From assembly GCA_030710605.1 (NCBI GenBank), contig CP092879.1, positions 26,554,032-26,618,031 on the forward strand: DNA of 64,000 nucleotides. The letters are read 5' to 3'. Below are positions 12,397 to 23,280 of this stretch, in pieces. The position numbers and the translations under genes are program-made. How positions within the stretch are numbered: position 1 is the first letter of the stretch; each line of letters begins with the position of its first letter. A model generated the notes under the pieces. That model ran no database searches, was not told where the DNA came from, and was given only the letters and a program-made list of their open reading frames with translations. Source of the stretch: Cordylochernes scorpioides. Its lineage: Eukaryota > Arthropoda > Arachnida > Pseudoscorpiones > Chernetidae.

Positions 12397-13044
12397 GAAA
12401 AAAAGAGTTTTTTTTTAATATTTACTGTATTTGGTGCAAAAAAAAGATATAAAAAGCAGAGAAGATTAGAAAGTAAAATGGTGAAAAAGCATATCCTTAA
12501 AATGCTTAGTTGCCTGATAAAGTTATACCTTTTTCTGAATATCATAAATTATTTTTTGAAAATTATAAATAATATGTGTTATACAAACCTTTTCATCAGC
12601 GTTTTGTCATTATAATCTTCAGACCACTCTACTATTGTATTGAATAGGTTTTATTGTATATCCGGCATTTGTTGTGTAATACAGTAAATGAGTGATTGAG
12701 ATAACTATGAACATTTGCTTATAGATATGTATACAATACATACCTAAATTAATATCCCGAAAAAATAAAGGTCGCATATCTCCTGTTAAAATAGATGATA
12801 AAACTAAGCGTCATCAATTGACCGTCTCCACAAACTAGCGAACTCAGGTCCTGAAGACCATGGACGCTTCTCAGTTTGCCAAAGCTGGTGTTGTGGCTTT
12901 GTATCTGACCTAAGTCCGTTAGTTTCCGGAGACAGTCAATAGATGGCGTTTAGTTTTAGCGTCTATTTTGATGGGGATGCTATCTTTATTTTTATAGATC
13001 AATTTCTTTCTGCAAATTTTCTATCTAAATTGGTGGTGTCTTTT

Positions 13045-13130
13045 TCATCCATGGAAAGGGGGGAGGGGTGCCATTTCCCCGTTAGTCAGCCACATTTCAG
13101 AATTCCCTGTTCACGGTTACCGTAGCAGCG
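13045..13130. repeat. Dispersed repeat shared with 55315-55400
   Basis: GTGCCATTTCCCCGTTAGTC and the following CAGCCACATTTCAGA block reappear in reverse orientation near 55322-55370. A G-rich stretch here (GGAAAGGGGGGAGGGG) is replaced there by a long C run. The class is unknown. Confidence 0.6.
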
Positions 13131-13397
13131 GCTTGGGGCTGACGACACCGTACTTCGCCCTACAGGACAGTCCCTTACTTGTGCTGCTTCTCTCGCCCGC
13201 CACGTAGAGGAGAGGTTAGATTTCTGGGCGGGTCTATCTAAATTAATATTATCATTACATATTTCCTATTTTAGATATCATTTATCACAATATTTTTTGC
13301 AATATTCTAGGATAAGGAAATAATAGGTAAACATTTTGTTATTATTATTTTCGACAAGAGAAAACGTTAAAGTTATTTCGTAAACAAAGGTGATGAA

Positions 13398-13522
13398 GGC
13401 GCGCGCCAATAGAAAAAAAAGGTAAACATCGCAGACGACATGCTTTTCGCGCCATAACGAATTCTTCTACGCATGCGCGGCGTTTCCGTTGCCTAGCGAC
13501 ATTCGTCTGCTAGAAGAGAAGG
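13398..13522 (+). promoter_or_regulatory. Candidate housekeeping-type promoter with RFX X-box
   Basis: Within 125 bp of CpG-containing DNA, otherwise surrounded by AT-rich sequence, there are four motif matches. They are a CCAAT box (13406-13410), an E2F-like TTTTCGCGCC (13444-13453), an NRF1-like ACGCATGCGCGG (13469-13480) and GTTGCCTAGCGAC (13488-13500). The last fits the RFX X-box consensus RYYNYY-N(1-3)-RRNRAC exactly. No TATA box is seen. The cluster ends 22 bp before an ATG in AAGGATGGC context. RFX factors are known for driving ciliary genes. The motifs are seen; promoter activity is inferred. Confidence 0.6.
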
Positions 13523-13594
13523 ATGGCGACCGGCCAGCGCTACATCTATGCTCTATGGGGAAAGGATGTGCATTTCTGCTTCGTTGATACAAAG
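13523..13594 (+). CDS. Candidate first coding exon of a host gene (24 codons)
   Basis: ATG at 13523 sits in a favourable AAGGATGGC context. It opens a 24-codon frame beginning MATGQRYIYALW and ending in FVDTK, which runs into a perfect splice donor AAG|GTAAGT at 13594/13595 (phase 0). G+C is visibly higher than in the flanks. The promoter cluster directly upstream and the donor make this the strongest non-transposon coding signal in the window. I do not recognise the protein. The downstream sequence becomes AT-rich at once, as expected for an intron. A phase-compatible terminal exon candidate on the same strand is at 43628-43825, but the link is inference and other exons could lie between. 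Confidence 0.55.
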
Positions 13595-13600
13595 GTAAGT

Positions 13601-14505
13601 TCTTTTACTTTTCTTTTTGAAGCATAAAAATACAGGTTACAAATCCATAAACCTGTCTTCAAAATGCAGAAACAATTTCTACATAACTTATATGTAAATG
13701 TCAAAGTTTTTAAATTATATTCACTGATTTGAAAGTCTGTTTTTGCCTAAAGTTGATCATTAAAATGTTACCTCTCTTTTCAAAGATACATACTTCCCTT
13801 TTACAAAAGTATTGCAAAAATATTTTCATTTTATTCAAATCTAAATGAAAAATTAAATATGCCACATAATGCTTTTCTTACCATATTATTTATAAATAAA
13901 AGGTCTATACTTTTAAATGTACAGGTTTACAAAAATAAAAGTGGAAAAACAAATACACAAAAATAGTGATAAATTAAAAAGAGCAATGGATGAAATATAA
14001 AGAAATCCCGTGGAAATAAATATCCCGTGATATAAAGTTTCAAAATATTTTAACAATTACTTAATGTGAGAACAACCCATCTGAGAGATTGATAAATCAC
14101 AAATTTCAGTTCAGCATTAAAAACTTCCATTAAGATTACCTCATTTAGTATTTTCATTATATTGTAATTCTATGCAAATCAATAAAATAAGATTTACATA
14201 GTTATTACACAAATGTCAGAAAAAGTCAGTATTCATTTCACGCATTAATAATACTATTTTGTTTCCTCAAAATATAAATGTGTATTTGCCTAAAAAATTT
14301 AACTGCATAATAATTCTCTCTTCTAACAGTTTGAATAAGTAGTATTTTTAATGCAGCTTTTTTAAAGGAAACTATGCTCAAACTTTTACGCCATGTTTGG
14401 GTAAATAATTTTATATCAATTTACATAATTACATCATAGTTACGTGCTTTTCCAATTGGGAAAATATCCTGAAAAATATTGCTCCTAAAACTATTAAAGA
14501 ACGTG
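13601..14505. other. AT-rich, possible start of a long intron
   Basis: This follows the GTAAGT donor at 13595. It is strongly A/T-biased, with no ORF of note and no recognised repeat. Confidence 0.4.
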
Positions 14506-14507
14506 CC

Positions 14508-14567
14508 AGGCGAGATTCGAACTTGGAATCTTCTCATAATCACAGACGCCTTAACTATTACACCATG
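14508..14567 (-). repeat. tRNA-like relic (pseudogene or SINE head)
   Basis: The reverse strand reads CATGGTGTAATAGTTAAGGC (A-box-like) and then AAGTTCGAATCTCGCC (a good B-box). The 5' and 3' acceptor strands do not pair and the anticodon stem is weak. It is therefore a decayed tRNA or tRNA-derived SINE, not a functional tRNA gene. Confidence 0.55.
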
Positions 14568-14766
14568 AAAACTATATAAAACAATAAACTTTATATCATA
14601 TATGTATATAATATGTGATTATAGTTGAAGTTGTTTTATATAGAATCCATACTACAAACTTGCTATGAGTAGCTTTTATTCTACATTTAAAAAGCAGACT
14701 TTTGGAATAAAACTTCTTCAACGGGTCTATTATCTATATAGCGAGACCATCATGTCTGGCAAATAT

Positions 14767-15187
14767 TCTATCTACAGTTACGAGCGTCATTCTTCATCAG
14801 TCATCTCTGTCACCGTTTTCTTTTTTTTTTTTTTGGAATGGCGCCCTCCTATTGGTCAGCTACGATCACGCCACCTTTGCCCCCCATCATGCCCCCCCCC
14901 CCCCCCCACTCGCTTTTTTCGTTTTTGTAACTATTGTGTTGGAGCGGGTCGCTCCTTAAATAAATGCATATATTAGTTAATAACCAAATGGAATCCTCTC
15001 TTTCTTTTTCCCAGTAAGAGACGCCTACGGAAGCCAACAGTACTTAGACAGATAAAGCACATAGGCTATAGTTATTAACTAAAATATGCATTTATATAAG
15101 GTGCCAATTTATAATTGTAACAAATAGTATTTGAATCAAAACATTCAATCGGGTAAAACACGGGCGTTGCCCGGGTCATTCGGCTAG
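14767..15187 (+). mobile_element. Short non-autonomous Helitron, family 2
   Basis: It starts with TTCTATCTACAGTTACGAGC and ends with a hairpin (CACGGGCGTTGCCCGGGT) followed by TCATTCGGCTAG before T. It shares both ends and the interior block GTGTTGGAGCGGGTCGCTCC with 33408-33714. It contains a T15 run and a C16 tract. It has no coding capacity. Confidence 0.8.
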
Positions 15188-15281
15188 TAGTTTATAAAGA
15201 TGTATTCGACAGCTTAAATACCTTTTGGTGAATTCGACTGATTTCATAGCTCCTCTCGTAGGATGGTATGAAATCGAAGCC

Positions 15282-15330
15282 GCCCCTGTACTGATGAGGA
15301 ACAAAGCCCAAAACCATGGTATACATTTTG
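15282..15330 (+). ncRNA. Hammerhead ribozyme-like relic
   Basis: TGTA directly precedes CTGATGA (15291-15297). After this come a short GG/CC stem II, AAAA in place of the conserved GAAA, and a three-pair stem III (ACC/GGT). U-A follows at the expected cleavage position, and then TACA, which pairs perfectly with the upstream TGTA as stem I. The layout is that of a type I hammerhead. The G12-to-A change would come from one CpG decay and should abolish activity. The motif is very short, so chance is a serious alternative. Confidence 0.35.
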
Positions 15331-16440
15331 GCTTGTTTTTATTTAATTTTTCTGAAACTGGTGTTGTGGCTCATTCTTTATCAACACAGTAAAGGTTATT
15401 TTATTGTAGTGATAATTATTGAAGTGATAAGCGTAATATTTGGGTGGTAAACATAAATCGTTCTCTCTTCCTTATGCAGAATTAAATGGAGAGGTGTCTC
15501 TGGTACATATTCTCCTTTTTAAACCATATTTGTCAATCTTTTAGGTTTTTGTATAGAGAAATTGATGAGCTCTTTGCTCGAAAGATACTTTTGTAAATGT
15601 AGAATAAAGAATACTCTTATTGTGCAATATTATGTTATATAGATTCTTAATATGTGTATATATGTTCCTCAAATATGAATAAATGCTCTAAGTTGACTAG
15701 GAATACTCTAGAAGGCGACAAGTATCTAAACGAAAACATAACACACATACGTATTGCTTTTACCGAGAATTCAATTCATAGTAAACAAAAGATATAACAA
15801 TGAAGACTTCATTCAACCAATCACAAATCAGAAATAAAGCTGTGCTGTGGAAGCCAAAATGGTAAGACCGAGTTCGAAGAAACGTTCAAGGATTAACAAA
15901 TTATCGGACCTTAAGGCTTCAATGGCTCCTGATAATGATGCTAAAATACTGTATTTAAGAAAAAATCGTGATTTAAGACCGGAAATGTATGGTCTCCTGG
16001 TTTGAACTTAGATAGAAAATTGACTGTAAACCAAAATGATTAAAATTACGAGTACTTAAATGTTTCTTTATTCGAATTTAATTGGAACAAATCAGCGATT
16101 TATATTCACTTTATACACCAAATTTATGCTTTAAAAATCACTAAATAAGCCACAATACATTTTGAAACCGGGATGATAAGTTTTCATGTTTAAATTACAT
16201 TTCCTATATCATACACTACCTTAAATAATTTGTCAAGTTCTCATATACGTATCATCTTAGAAACGAATCGATCGCCTACAAGCCTATTTTAAGTCTTTTT
16301 ATAGTTCAGGACTCTCTTAGAATACCATACTCATTTGGTCAAATAGTCTTTAGATAGTCAATAGTATTTTTAAAGAGAACTCACTATATTCTATAACAAT
16401 TTATCAATTTGAGTCAAAAGTCGATCCATTGATTATGTTT
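15331..16440. other. AT-rich DNA, nothing recognised
   Basis: No repeat shared within the window and no supported ORF was seen. Confidence 0.5.
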
Positions 16441-16443
16441 ATA

Positions 16444-16520
16444 TAAAAAACGGCGTACCTGGATCTGTGAAAGAATTTTTTTTTTTCCTTTCACAGATCC
16501 ACATGTACGCCCCTTTTTTT
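16444..16520. repeat. Small foldback element
   Basis: Inverted arms GGCGTACCTGGATCTGTGAA and TTCACAGATCCACATGTACG are separated by a T-rich loop. The left arm also occurs alone at 12370. Confidence 0.7.
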
Positions 16521-17196
16521 ATAAACATTTCATAAATTTATTTCCTCATTATCCTGGGTTTTAGTAGAGGCTTCCTTAAATTGTCTATAATTTTTCAAAT
16601 ATAACTTGATCTTAGAGGCCCCCTCCAATTCCATCAATGAACTGCCTACATATCATTCCTCCCACAAACTCCCTAGAAGATTACTCAGAAATCAAAATTA
16701 CGGTCGAAGGATTTCCTGATTCTCTGAAAGAATTTGCATAGCGCAGGTGTCTTGTGCATGCTGGTTAGAATATTTATTATTGAGATATTCACAGGCATAC
16801 TAGGGTCCATTCTAATTCTTCAAAATTCCTATGGCTTTTTATATGTGACAGTTGTGACAGTGTATCTCAGATGCATGTGAATAGATTAATGCAGGAAAAG
16901 AGATAGCATATACCTCTCTGTAACTTATACTCGTACATCTTTTATCAATCTAATAAGCGCCTTAATAAATAGATATGGGGTTATTTTATTCCAATAGGGT
17001 TTTCTCTCTCTTGGGCTAGAGATGGACAATTCCATCTACCATATAAACTTGATCATTCTGTAGGAAAGGACTCTGGTGATTCGTTTTACGATTTTTTCTC
17101 TCAGTTGAAGCCATGTATAATATATATATCATCACAATTATATAGTATAATAATCCTATTTATATGTATATATTTTATTATATATGAACACATATA
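16521..17196. other. No recognised feature
   Basis: AT-rich; the right part contains TA-rich simple sequence next to the mariner insertion. Confidence 0.5.
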
Positions 17197-18488
17197 CAGT
17201 GTGGCAAATAATTTTTAAGAATGGGTTTGTAAAATAAAACATAAACAAGCTAATTCAATTTCTACTATTTTTTTATTCAAAATAATCCCCTCTGGATTCA
17301 ATACATATGTTACAACGATTTAATAAGGAATTAAATGCCTCTTGCAGGCCACTTTGAGGAATCGCCTCCAAAGTGCTCGTCGCAGCTCTCTGGATGGTCG
17401 GGATATCATAAAAAAAAAAACAACCTTTTAACTTCAATTTTATTTTTGGAAATAAATAAAAGTCACATGGTGCTAAATAAAGCGAGTACGGAGGATGATT
17501 CAACACACAGACGTTATTTTTGGCCAAAAAGCGACGAACAATGAGTGAGGAGTGACTCGGTGCATTATCATGCAGCAAACACCAACTGTCTTCATCGCGA
17601 TATTCTGGACGAATGCGACGAATTCTGGCAATCAAACGTTTCAAAAAGTTTAAATAATACTCTACAGTAATGGTTTGTCCAGCGGGAACAAATTCTTTGT
17701 GGATAATACCTCTACTATCGAAAATGGTAATCAGCATTGTTTTGATTTTTGATGGCACTTTTCGCGTTTTTTTTGGCTTGTGGAGAGTTTTTTGACTTCT
17801 ATTCGGCACTTTGGCGCTTTTTCTTTGGGTCATACTGAAAACACCATGTTTCATCACCCGTAACAATTGATTTCAGGAAGTTTGAATTATTTTCATAGGC
17901 AGAAATGATGTCCCTGCAATGTGCAATTCACACTGATTTCTGCTCGCCCGTTAAAGTGTGTGGAACAAATTTAGTACAGACTTTAGTTTTACCTAAATCT
18001 TCATGCAGAATGGTTCGAATCGTTTCTTTGTTGATGTGTAAAACCTCTGCCATCATTGTTTTCAACAAATTATCGCACTATTTCTATACTTTCTGGTGTC
18101 TTTGAAGAACTTGGTCGTCCAGTATGCTTATCATCTTCTAGCGTATTTCTTCCATCCGAAAAACGTTTGTGCCAAATGAAAACATTTGATTTACTCAAAC
18201 ATAACGTACCATAAACTTGCTTCATCAAAATATATGTTTCCGATGCACTTCTACCAAGTTTTGCATTAAATTTAATGACCGCTCTCTGTTCCATCTCAGA
18301 ATTCCGACGAACAAAAAATTTTACTTTTCAAAAATCGCCTGTATGTTTTTAAAGAGTTAACCAAAATGGCTGAAACAAAGCCACGCTCTAGATAAGGCTT
18401 CGAATATATATACGCATGCGCAATTTCATAACTGGCTCTGCTATTGGCCTTTATCTAGCGCGAGTCTTAAAATTTATTTGCCGCACTG
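17197..18488 (-). mobile_element. Mariner element, irritans-like, complete ends
   Basis: The element is 1292 bp with terminal inverted repeats CAGTGTGGCAAATAATTTTT and, at the right, AAATTTATTTGCCGCACTG. A TA flanks each side. The length and end structure are those of a full-size mariner. Its transposase gene, on the reverse strand, is broken (next entry). Confidence 0.9.
17273..18294 (-). pseudogene. Mariner transposase, DD34D, frameshifted
   Basis: The N-terminal part (18294-18070) begins MEQRAVIKFNAKLG, with the helix-turn-helix DNA-binding region. The first catalytic region (GDETW) lies at about 17850 in a different frame. The C-terminal part (up to 17866, ending 17273) carries LLHDNAPSHSS and, 34 residues on, APCDFYLFPK, and finishes with RGDYFE. 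The Asp spacing is 34, as expected for mariner. At least two frameshifts break it. Motifs resemble the irritans-type mariners common in arthropods. The enzyme would cut at TA and join the element; this copy cannot encode it. Confidence 0.9.
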
Positions 18489-18489
18489 T

Positions 18490-20195
18490 ATATTTCTCTC
18501 TTCATAATCTTATATAAACGATTAATAAAAGTAGTTTCAATCTCATTTTCTTTTTCTCCACGTTGTAATATATCAGTTTCTATCTATATTCCTTTAAAAT
18601 TCAGAAGCACAAGCTCTTATCTGCATCCCAGCTTCAACCGTTTTTCTTAGCATCTTTTAAAAAATAGTCTTTCAAGTAAATGAAAGAGACTTTGAATACA
18701 AGGTTAGACACCAATTAAATATAGCATTATTCTTTCATTCAGCAAAGGATTCTCCAAAATCACCGGCTATGTAAGCCGAACAGCCCGATATAAGATTAGA
18801 GCGATCTGATAGATGATGTCTGTGAGAGATCACCACTTTGATTTGCTAGATTTCAACAATTTCTTTCTAATCAGAGTCGTGACAAACAAGCTTCCGTTAG
18901 GAAATTGTCATCGTTCGCGAATAAAGTAGCGCTAGAATATATGCAATTCTTTCTTATAATTTGGTTTAGGTATTTTTAATTTCTTCCGTCGAATCCATGA
19001 TGAAACCATTTTGTTCGAACGACGTGTCTGAAACTCGGATTGGCTGAAGGTATTTCCGGATGGATTGGAAAACCAGGAAGGCCACGAATGGAATTCTTGT
19101 AAAATTTTCGAACGAGGATACTACTATACCATTAACAGACTGGACATAGAAAGGCAGTTCTGTGACGATAGGATAACTGCCGGCCTATGGAGTCAGAAGA
19201 AGGGAGGTGGGTGTTCTAATAGTTTCATTTGAAGGAAGAGTCAAGTTATATGAATCATTATCTAAATTTCACTTTTTCCTTAATATTGAAAAAGCATATT
19301 AATTCGAAACTACAGTAAATAACACTATTGTGTGTTCCTCACTAACTCTATGAAGTACTTCAATTCTTTGCCTTTTTTTTTTTCAAGTAGACACAATTCA
19401 GTTACATTTTGATAATCTGCGCACAAGGATTTATTTTTAAAAGAATCAGGAAGTAAGAGTTTCTCAGAGATAAAAGGAGTTTTCTAAAGATATCCATCTG
19501 AACGTAAGAGTTTCACCTTGAAAATAATTGGAAAAAAGAACCTCAACATTTGCTATCCTTATGAAAAAGGACACTCTTCCCGTCAAATAAAGAAAAAAGA
19601 GGCCTTGCGACATCTAGTGACCGTCTCTTTAATTGCACAGATTGAATTCAATAAGAATTTTTGCATCATCATTTTCATTAAATCGAAAAGCTTATCTGGA
19701 TTTTACGGTTTTGGACTATAGCTTCCATAAGTACAAGATTATTAACTTCTTATTTTCATTACTATTCAGATATTTAGTTTTATTCTTGATTTATTTATGG
19801 AAAATAACACTATAAAGGAAGCATAATTTTAAGATCTTTAATATATTTCACAATTCGAAATTACCTTGTGAAATGTACTTACACTTTTCAATTATACGAA
19901 ATGATGTTGAAATTCGCCTTCAAGCTTTACCTGGCTGTATATCGCTTCTTATTCGATTTAACGACGAGATTATTTTTATATTGGCTTTAAAAACCTAACC
20001 AAATACTGAATCATATCTTATAATTTATCAATACAACAACCTTTATATTTCTCCATATGATGGCCATGTGTCAATCATATATATAATCTACCGACAAGAT
20101 GCCGTTCCATGAAGCCTCCTTTTGCCATGTTTAAAAACAAGAGTTAATCTACGAATAAGACGCTGTTCTTATTACAGAGCTTAACTAGCCATTTT
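18490..20195. other. No recognised gene; moderately GC patch at 18980-19220
   Basis: Mostly AT-rich. The patch at about 18980-19220 has more balanced composition and resembles neither the flanks nor any repeat here, but no long frame is open across it. Overlapping short ORFs at 19518-19815 have no motif. Confidence 0.4.
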
Positions 20196-20199
20196 ACAA

Positions 20200-21290
20200 G
20201 GTACCGTTGGTATTGCACCATGCTACTCAATAACTACTATCTGCCCATGTACCAAACATAGAATCCACCGACGAGATCGTTGGTATTGTACCATGCTACT
20301 CTATCTGTCCATGTACCAAACATGAATCCACCGACGAGATCGTTGGTATTGTACCATGTAACTCTTCCTCCCATGTTCCAAACATATAAAATCCAGCGAC
20401 GACATCGTTGGTATTGTACCATGCTACTCTATCTGCCCATGTTCCAAACATATAAAATCCACCGACCACATCGTTGGTATTGTACCATGCTACTCTTCCT
20501 GCCCATGTTCCAAACATATAGAAACTGTCGACGACATCGTTAGTATTGTACCATGTAACTCTTCCTCCCATGTTCCAAATATATAAAATCCACCGACAAC
20601 ATCGTTGGTGTTGTACCATGTTACTCTTCCTGGCCATGTTCCAAACATAAAGAAACTGTCGACGACATCGTTAGTATTGTACCATGTAACTCTTCCTCCC
20701 ATGTTCCAAATATATAAAATCCACCGACAACATCGTTGGTGTTGTACCATGTTACTCTACCTGGCCATGTTCCAAACATATAGAAACTGTCGACGACATC
20801 GTTAGTATTGTACCATGTAACTCTTCCTCCCATGTTCCAAATATATAGAATCCACCGACAACATCGTTGGTGTTGTACCATGTTACTCTTCCTGGCCATG
20901 TTCCAAACATAAAGAAACTGTCGACGACATCGTTAGTATTGTACCATGTAACTCTTCCTCCCATGTTCCAAATATATAAAATCCACCGACAACATCGTTG
21001 GTGTTGTACCATGTTACTCTACCTGGCCATGTTCCAAACATATAGAAACTGTCGACGACATCGTTAGTATTGTACCATGTAACTCTTCCTCCCATGTTCC
21101 AAATATATAGAATCCACCGACAACATCGTTGGTGTTGTACCATGTTACTCTTCCTGGCCATGTTCCAAACATAAAGAAACTGTCGACGACATCGTTAGTA
21201 TTGTACCATGTAACTCTTCCTCCCATGTTCCAAACATATAAAATCCACCGAAGACATCGTTGGTATTGCACCATGCTATACGCATTGCTG
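20200..21290. repeat. Higher-order minisatellite: 65-66 bp monomers, 131-bp dimers, 262-bp tetramers
   Basis: Monomers carry the theme CATCGTTGGTATTGTACCAT followed by CTCTTCCTCCCATGTTCCAA and a CACCGACGAC end. The first five or so are simple variants. From about 20490 they alternate in pairs with a 131-bp step; identical segments recur at 20490, 20621, 20752, 20883, 21014 and 21145. Alternating sequence differences (CATATAGAAACTG versus CATAAAGAAACTG, CTCTACCTGG versus CTCTTCCTGG) recur every 262 bp, giving a third tier. Long open frames on both strands are side effects of the period. Confidence 0.9.
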
Positions 21291-21480
21291 ACGAGAAACA
21301 CACACTGAAAAAACTCTTAGGCCGACTACCTTGGAGCCTATGACATTGGGTGATGTTTGCCCCTGACTCACGGCGTGGGATGCCGGGGATGAGCCTGGCC
21401 TTCACATTTGATTGGCCCAGAGATGGCTGCGAGATAATTGAGGTTTGAATGCTCATACATTCTCTTCTTTCTTCATTCAT
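21291..21480. other. GC-richer segment, unclassified
   Basis: It borders the minisatellite and has higher G+C (for example ATGCCGGGGATGAGCCTGGC), with no repeat partner in the window. It may be a single-copy piece of an unknown repeat. Confidence 0.3.
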
Positions 21481-21642
21481 TCAGAATGGGGCCTTACCGA
21501 AGGATTTTTGTCATTTTACTCTGTTCTTTATATTTAAAATACCAACCCTATATATATTTATTAAATAAAATTTATTTTGAATACTTTCTATTAAAACTTA
21601 TCGATTGAATAAAATATATATAAATGACCACCTTCAAAATAT

Positions 21643-21853
21643 ACACACATGAGCAAACCTTGAGGAAATTGTACCTTTTAGCATGTATATCGGAATTCAG
21701 ACAATAACTCTGAAAGATATTTAATACACAGTGGTCTTTAGTGAAGACACGAGATAACCAAGTGTGAACAAAATTGTCTGTCTCTTAAAAAAAAATAGAT
21801 GACTCGCGACACCAAAAACTGAAACTTCCTTGAGTTTTGTTCACATGAGTGTA
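21643..21853. mobile_element. MITE, CACTCATGGACA family, copy 2
   Basis: About 211 bp, aligned along its whole length with 8453-8666. TIRs are CACACATGAGCAAACCTTGA and CCTTGAGTTTTGTTCACATG followed by AGTG. TA flanks are present. It has no coding capacity. Confidence 0.8.
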
Positions 21854-21859
21854 AATTAA

Positions 21860-22655
21860 TTATTTTATACTATTATTGGCAACCTCTATTTTTACAAACA
21901 AAGGAATAAATTGCAGTTTTACAATTATTACAGGCGTTCAAAAATTAAAGAACTAAGAATGATTAAAAAATGTATTAACCCACTATAAATACCTTTATTT
22001 TAACCAAAATTATAGCATATAGATTGTTCTTTCTCTTCAACTTATTTTTCATATACCTCACATATATAATCCCTCGTCTGTGCAATAAACCTTACCTGAA
22101 TATTCAAACAATTTTAAATATTATTTACTGATTGGAAGTGTTTATGGAAAAATATATGAATACATCAACTGATAAGTTTCTATTATAGGGTGAAGATTAA
22201 TAGTGAAAGGTATTTTATATTTTATAATAAATTGCACTTTATATATTTAGATATCTTTAAAAGAAAAATAAAAGATGTGAAATTTAATGCTACTATAATT
22301 ATTTTATTATTTCACAATTCTTGCACACGTACACATTATAAACAAATCATTAAATACCAATTCACAGATGGCAGTCCAGAGCATAACCTTTAACCGCACA
22401 AATTCACCCGTAATAGTTACTTAGATATATTTAGTTATATAGTTGAAGATCCATTGCAGTCATATATTTGCCTCATTGGTATTCTTTTTCCTTCAGCTAA
22501 TGTTTTTATATTTCTCTAGGATTTTTATTTTATTTCGTACTTTTCATTTTTACAAATAGTTAAATTGTTCATTTGCAAGCCTTTTTATATTTATGTAAAT
22601 TAATACGTGTATATATTCACTACATCCATCGATATATTTCATAGTGTAGTTATAT
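21860..22655. other. AT-rich DNA, nothing recognised
   Basis: The ORF at 22190-22393 is A/T-rich and without motif. Confidence 0.5.
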
Positions 22656-22663
22656 TTTGCTTG

Positions 22664-22735
22664 TCGAAGGGTTTTTGCCCGAAAGCTTGTAACGTTTTTA
22701 CAATTAAAAGAAACTCATCTTCTGAAACTTCTTAA
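22664..22735 (+). repeat. Solo hairpin-GAAA motif (Penelope-type terminus)
   Basis: TTGTCGAAGGGTTTTTGCCC (hairpin GGG/CCC) is followed by GAAAGCTTG and then AAAAGAAACTCATCTTCTGA. The same order of blocks occurs at eight or more other sites. The Penelope assignment rests on the neighbouring copy at 28440 next to a Penelope-like ORF. Confidence 0.55.
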
Positions 22736-23280
22736 TTGATATACCTTACTGGAAGAGTCTTTAACCTTTAAAGTATTTATAATTCACATACCTTAGATTC
22801 GTTTCTAATCAAAACAGAGTAAAGTAATAATATATCACTGATATATTATCTTTAAACAAAACAGATCAGATCATCAACCAAATTTTATTTAGTTCCTTAG
22901 ATTTCAGTAACTCGCTGTTAATCTCCTCAGGGAAATAATTCCTCTAAGGAGAGTATCAGCAAGTGACTGAAGCGTCGGAAACTAAATAAAAAATTGTTTG
23001 ATGCAGCTATATATCTAAAAAATCGTTTTGCAATTGCATAGGTTACGTTAAAGGCGTATTTTGAATCTATAAAATCGTTAGCCTTGAAGAAAACGACAGC
23101 GCTGCTTGTTGAAATATTGAAATAAAGATAATATTACGTAGAGATCAAAGAGATATACCTGTTATATTGACCGTATACCTTTTAGGAAGGTATGGCACGA
23201 AATTCTAAAAGAATTGCATACCTATAAACGGATTGCCTACAAGTTTTGATCATCTTATTAAAATTCTTATATTCATTATA

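Noticed and set aside
14508..14567. Functional tRNA gene on the reverse strand
   Set aside because: A good B-box, but the acceptor strands do not pair and the anticodon stem is weak; a relic or SINE head fits better.
18405..18425. NRF1-like ACGCATGCGC as a host promoter
   Set aside because: It lies inside the mariner element next to its transposase leader, with no other promoter motif or exon nearby.
20237..21480. Overlapping 60-113 codon ORFs on both strands as a repeat-protein gene
   Set aside because: They restart every 131 bp, occur on both strands and follow the satellite period, with no promoter or splice signals.
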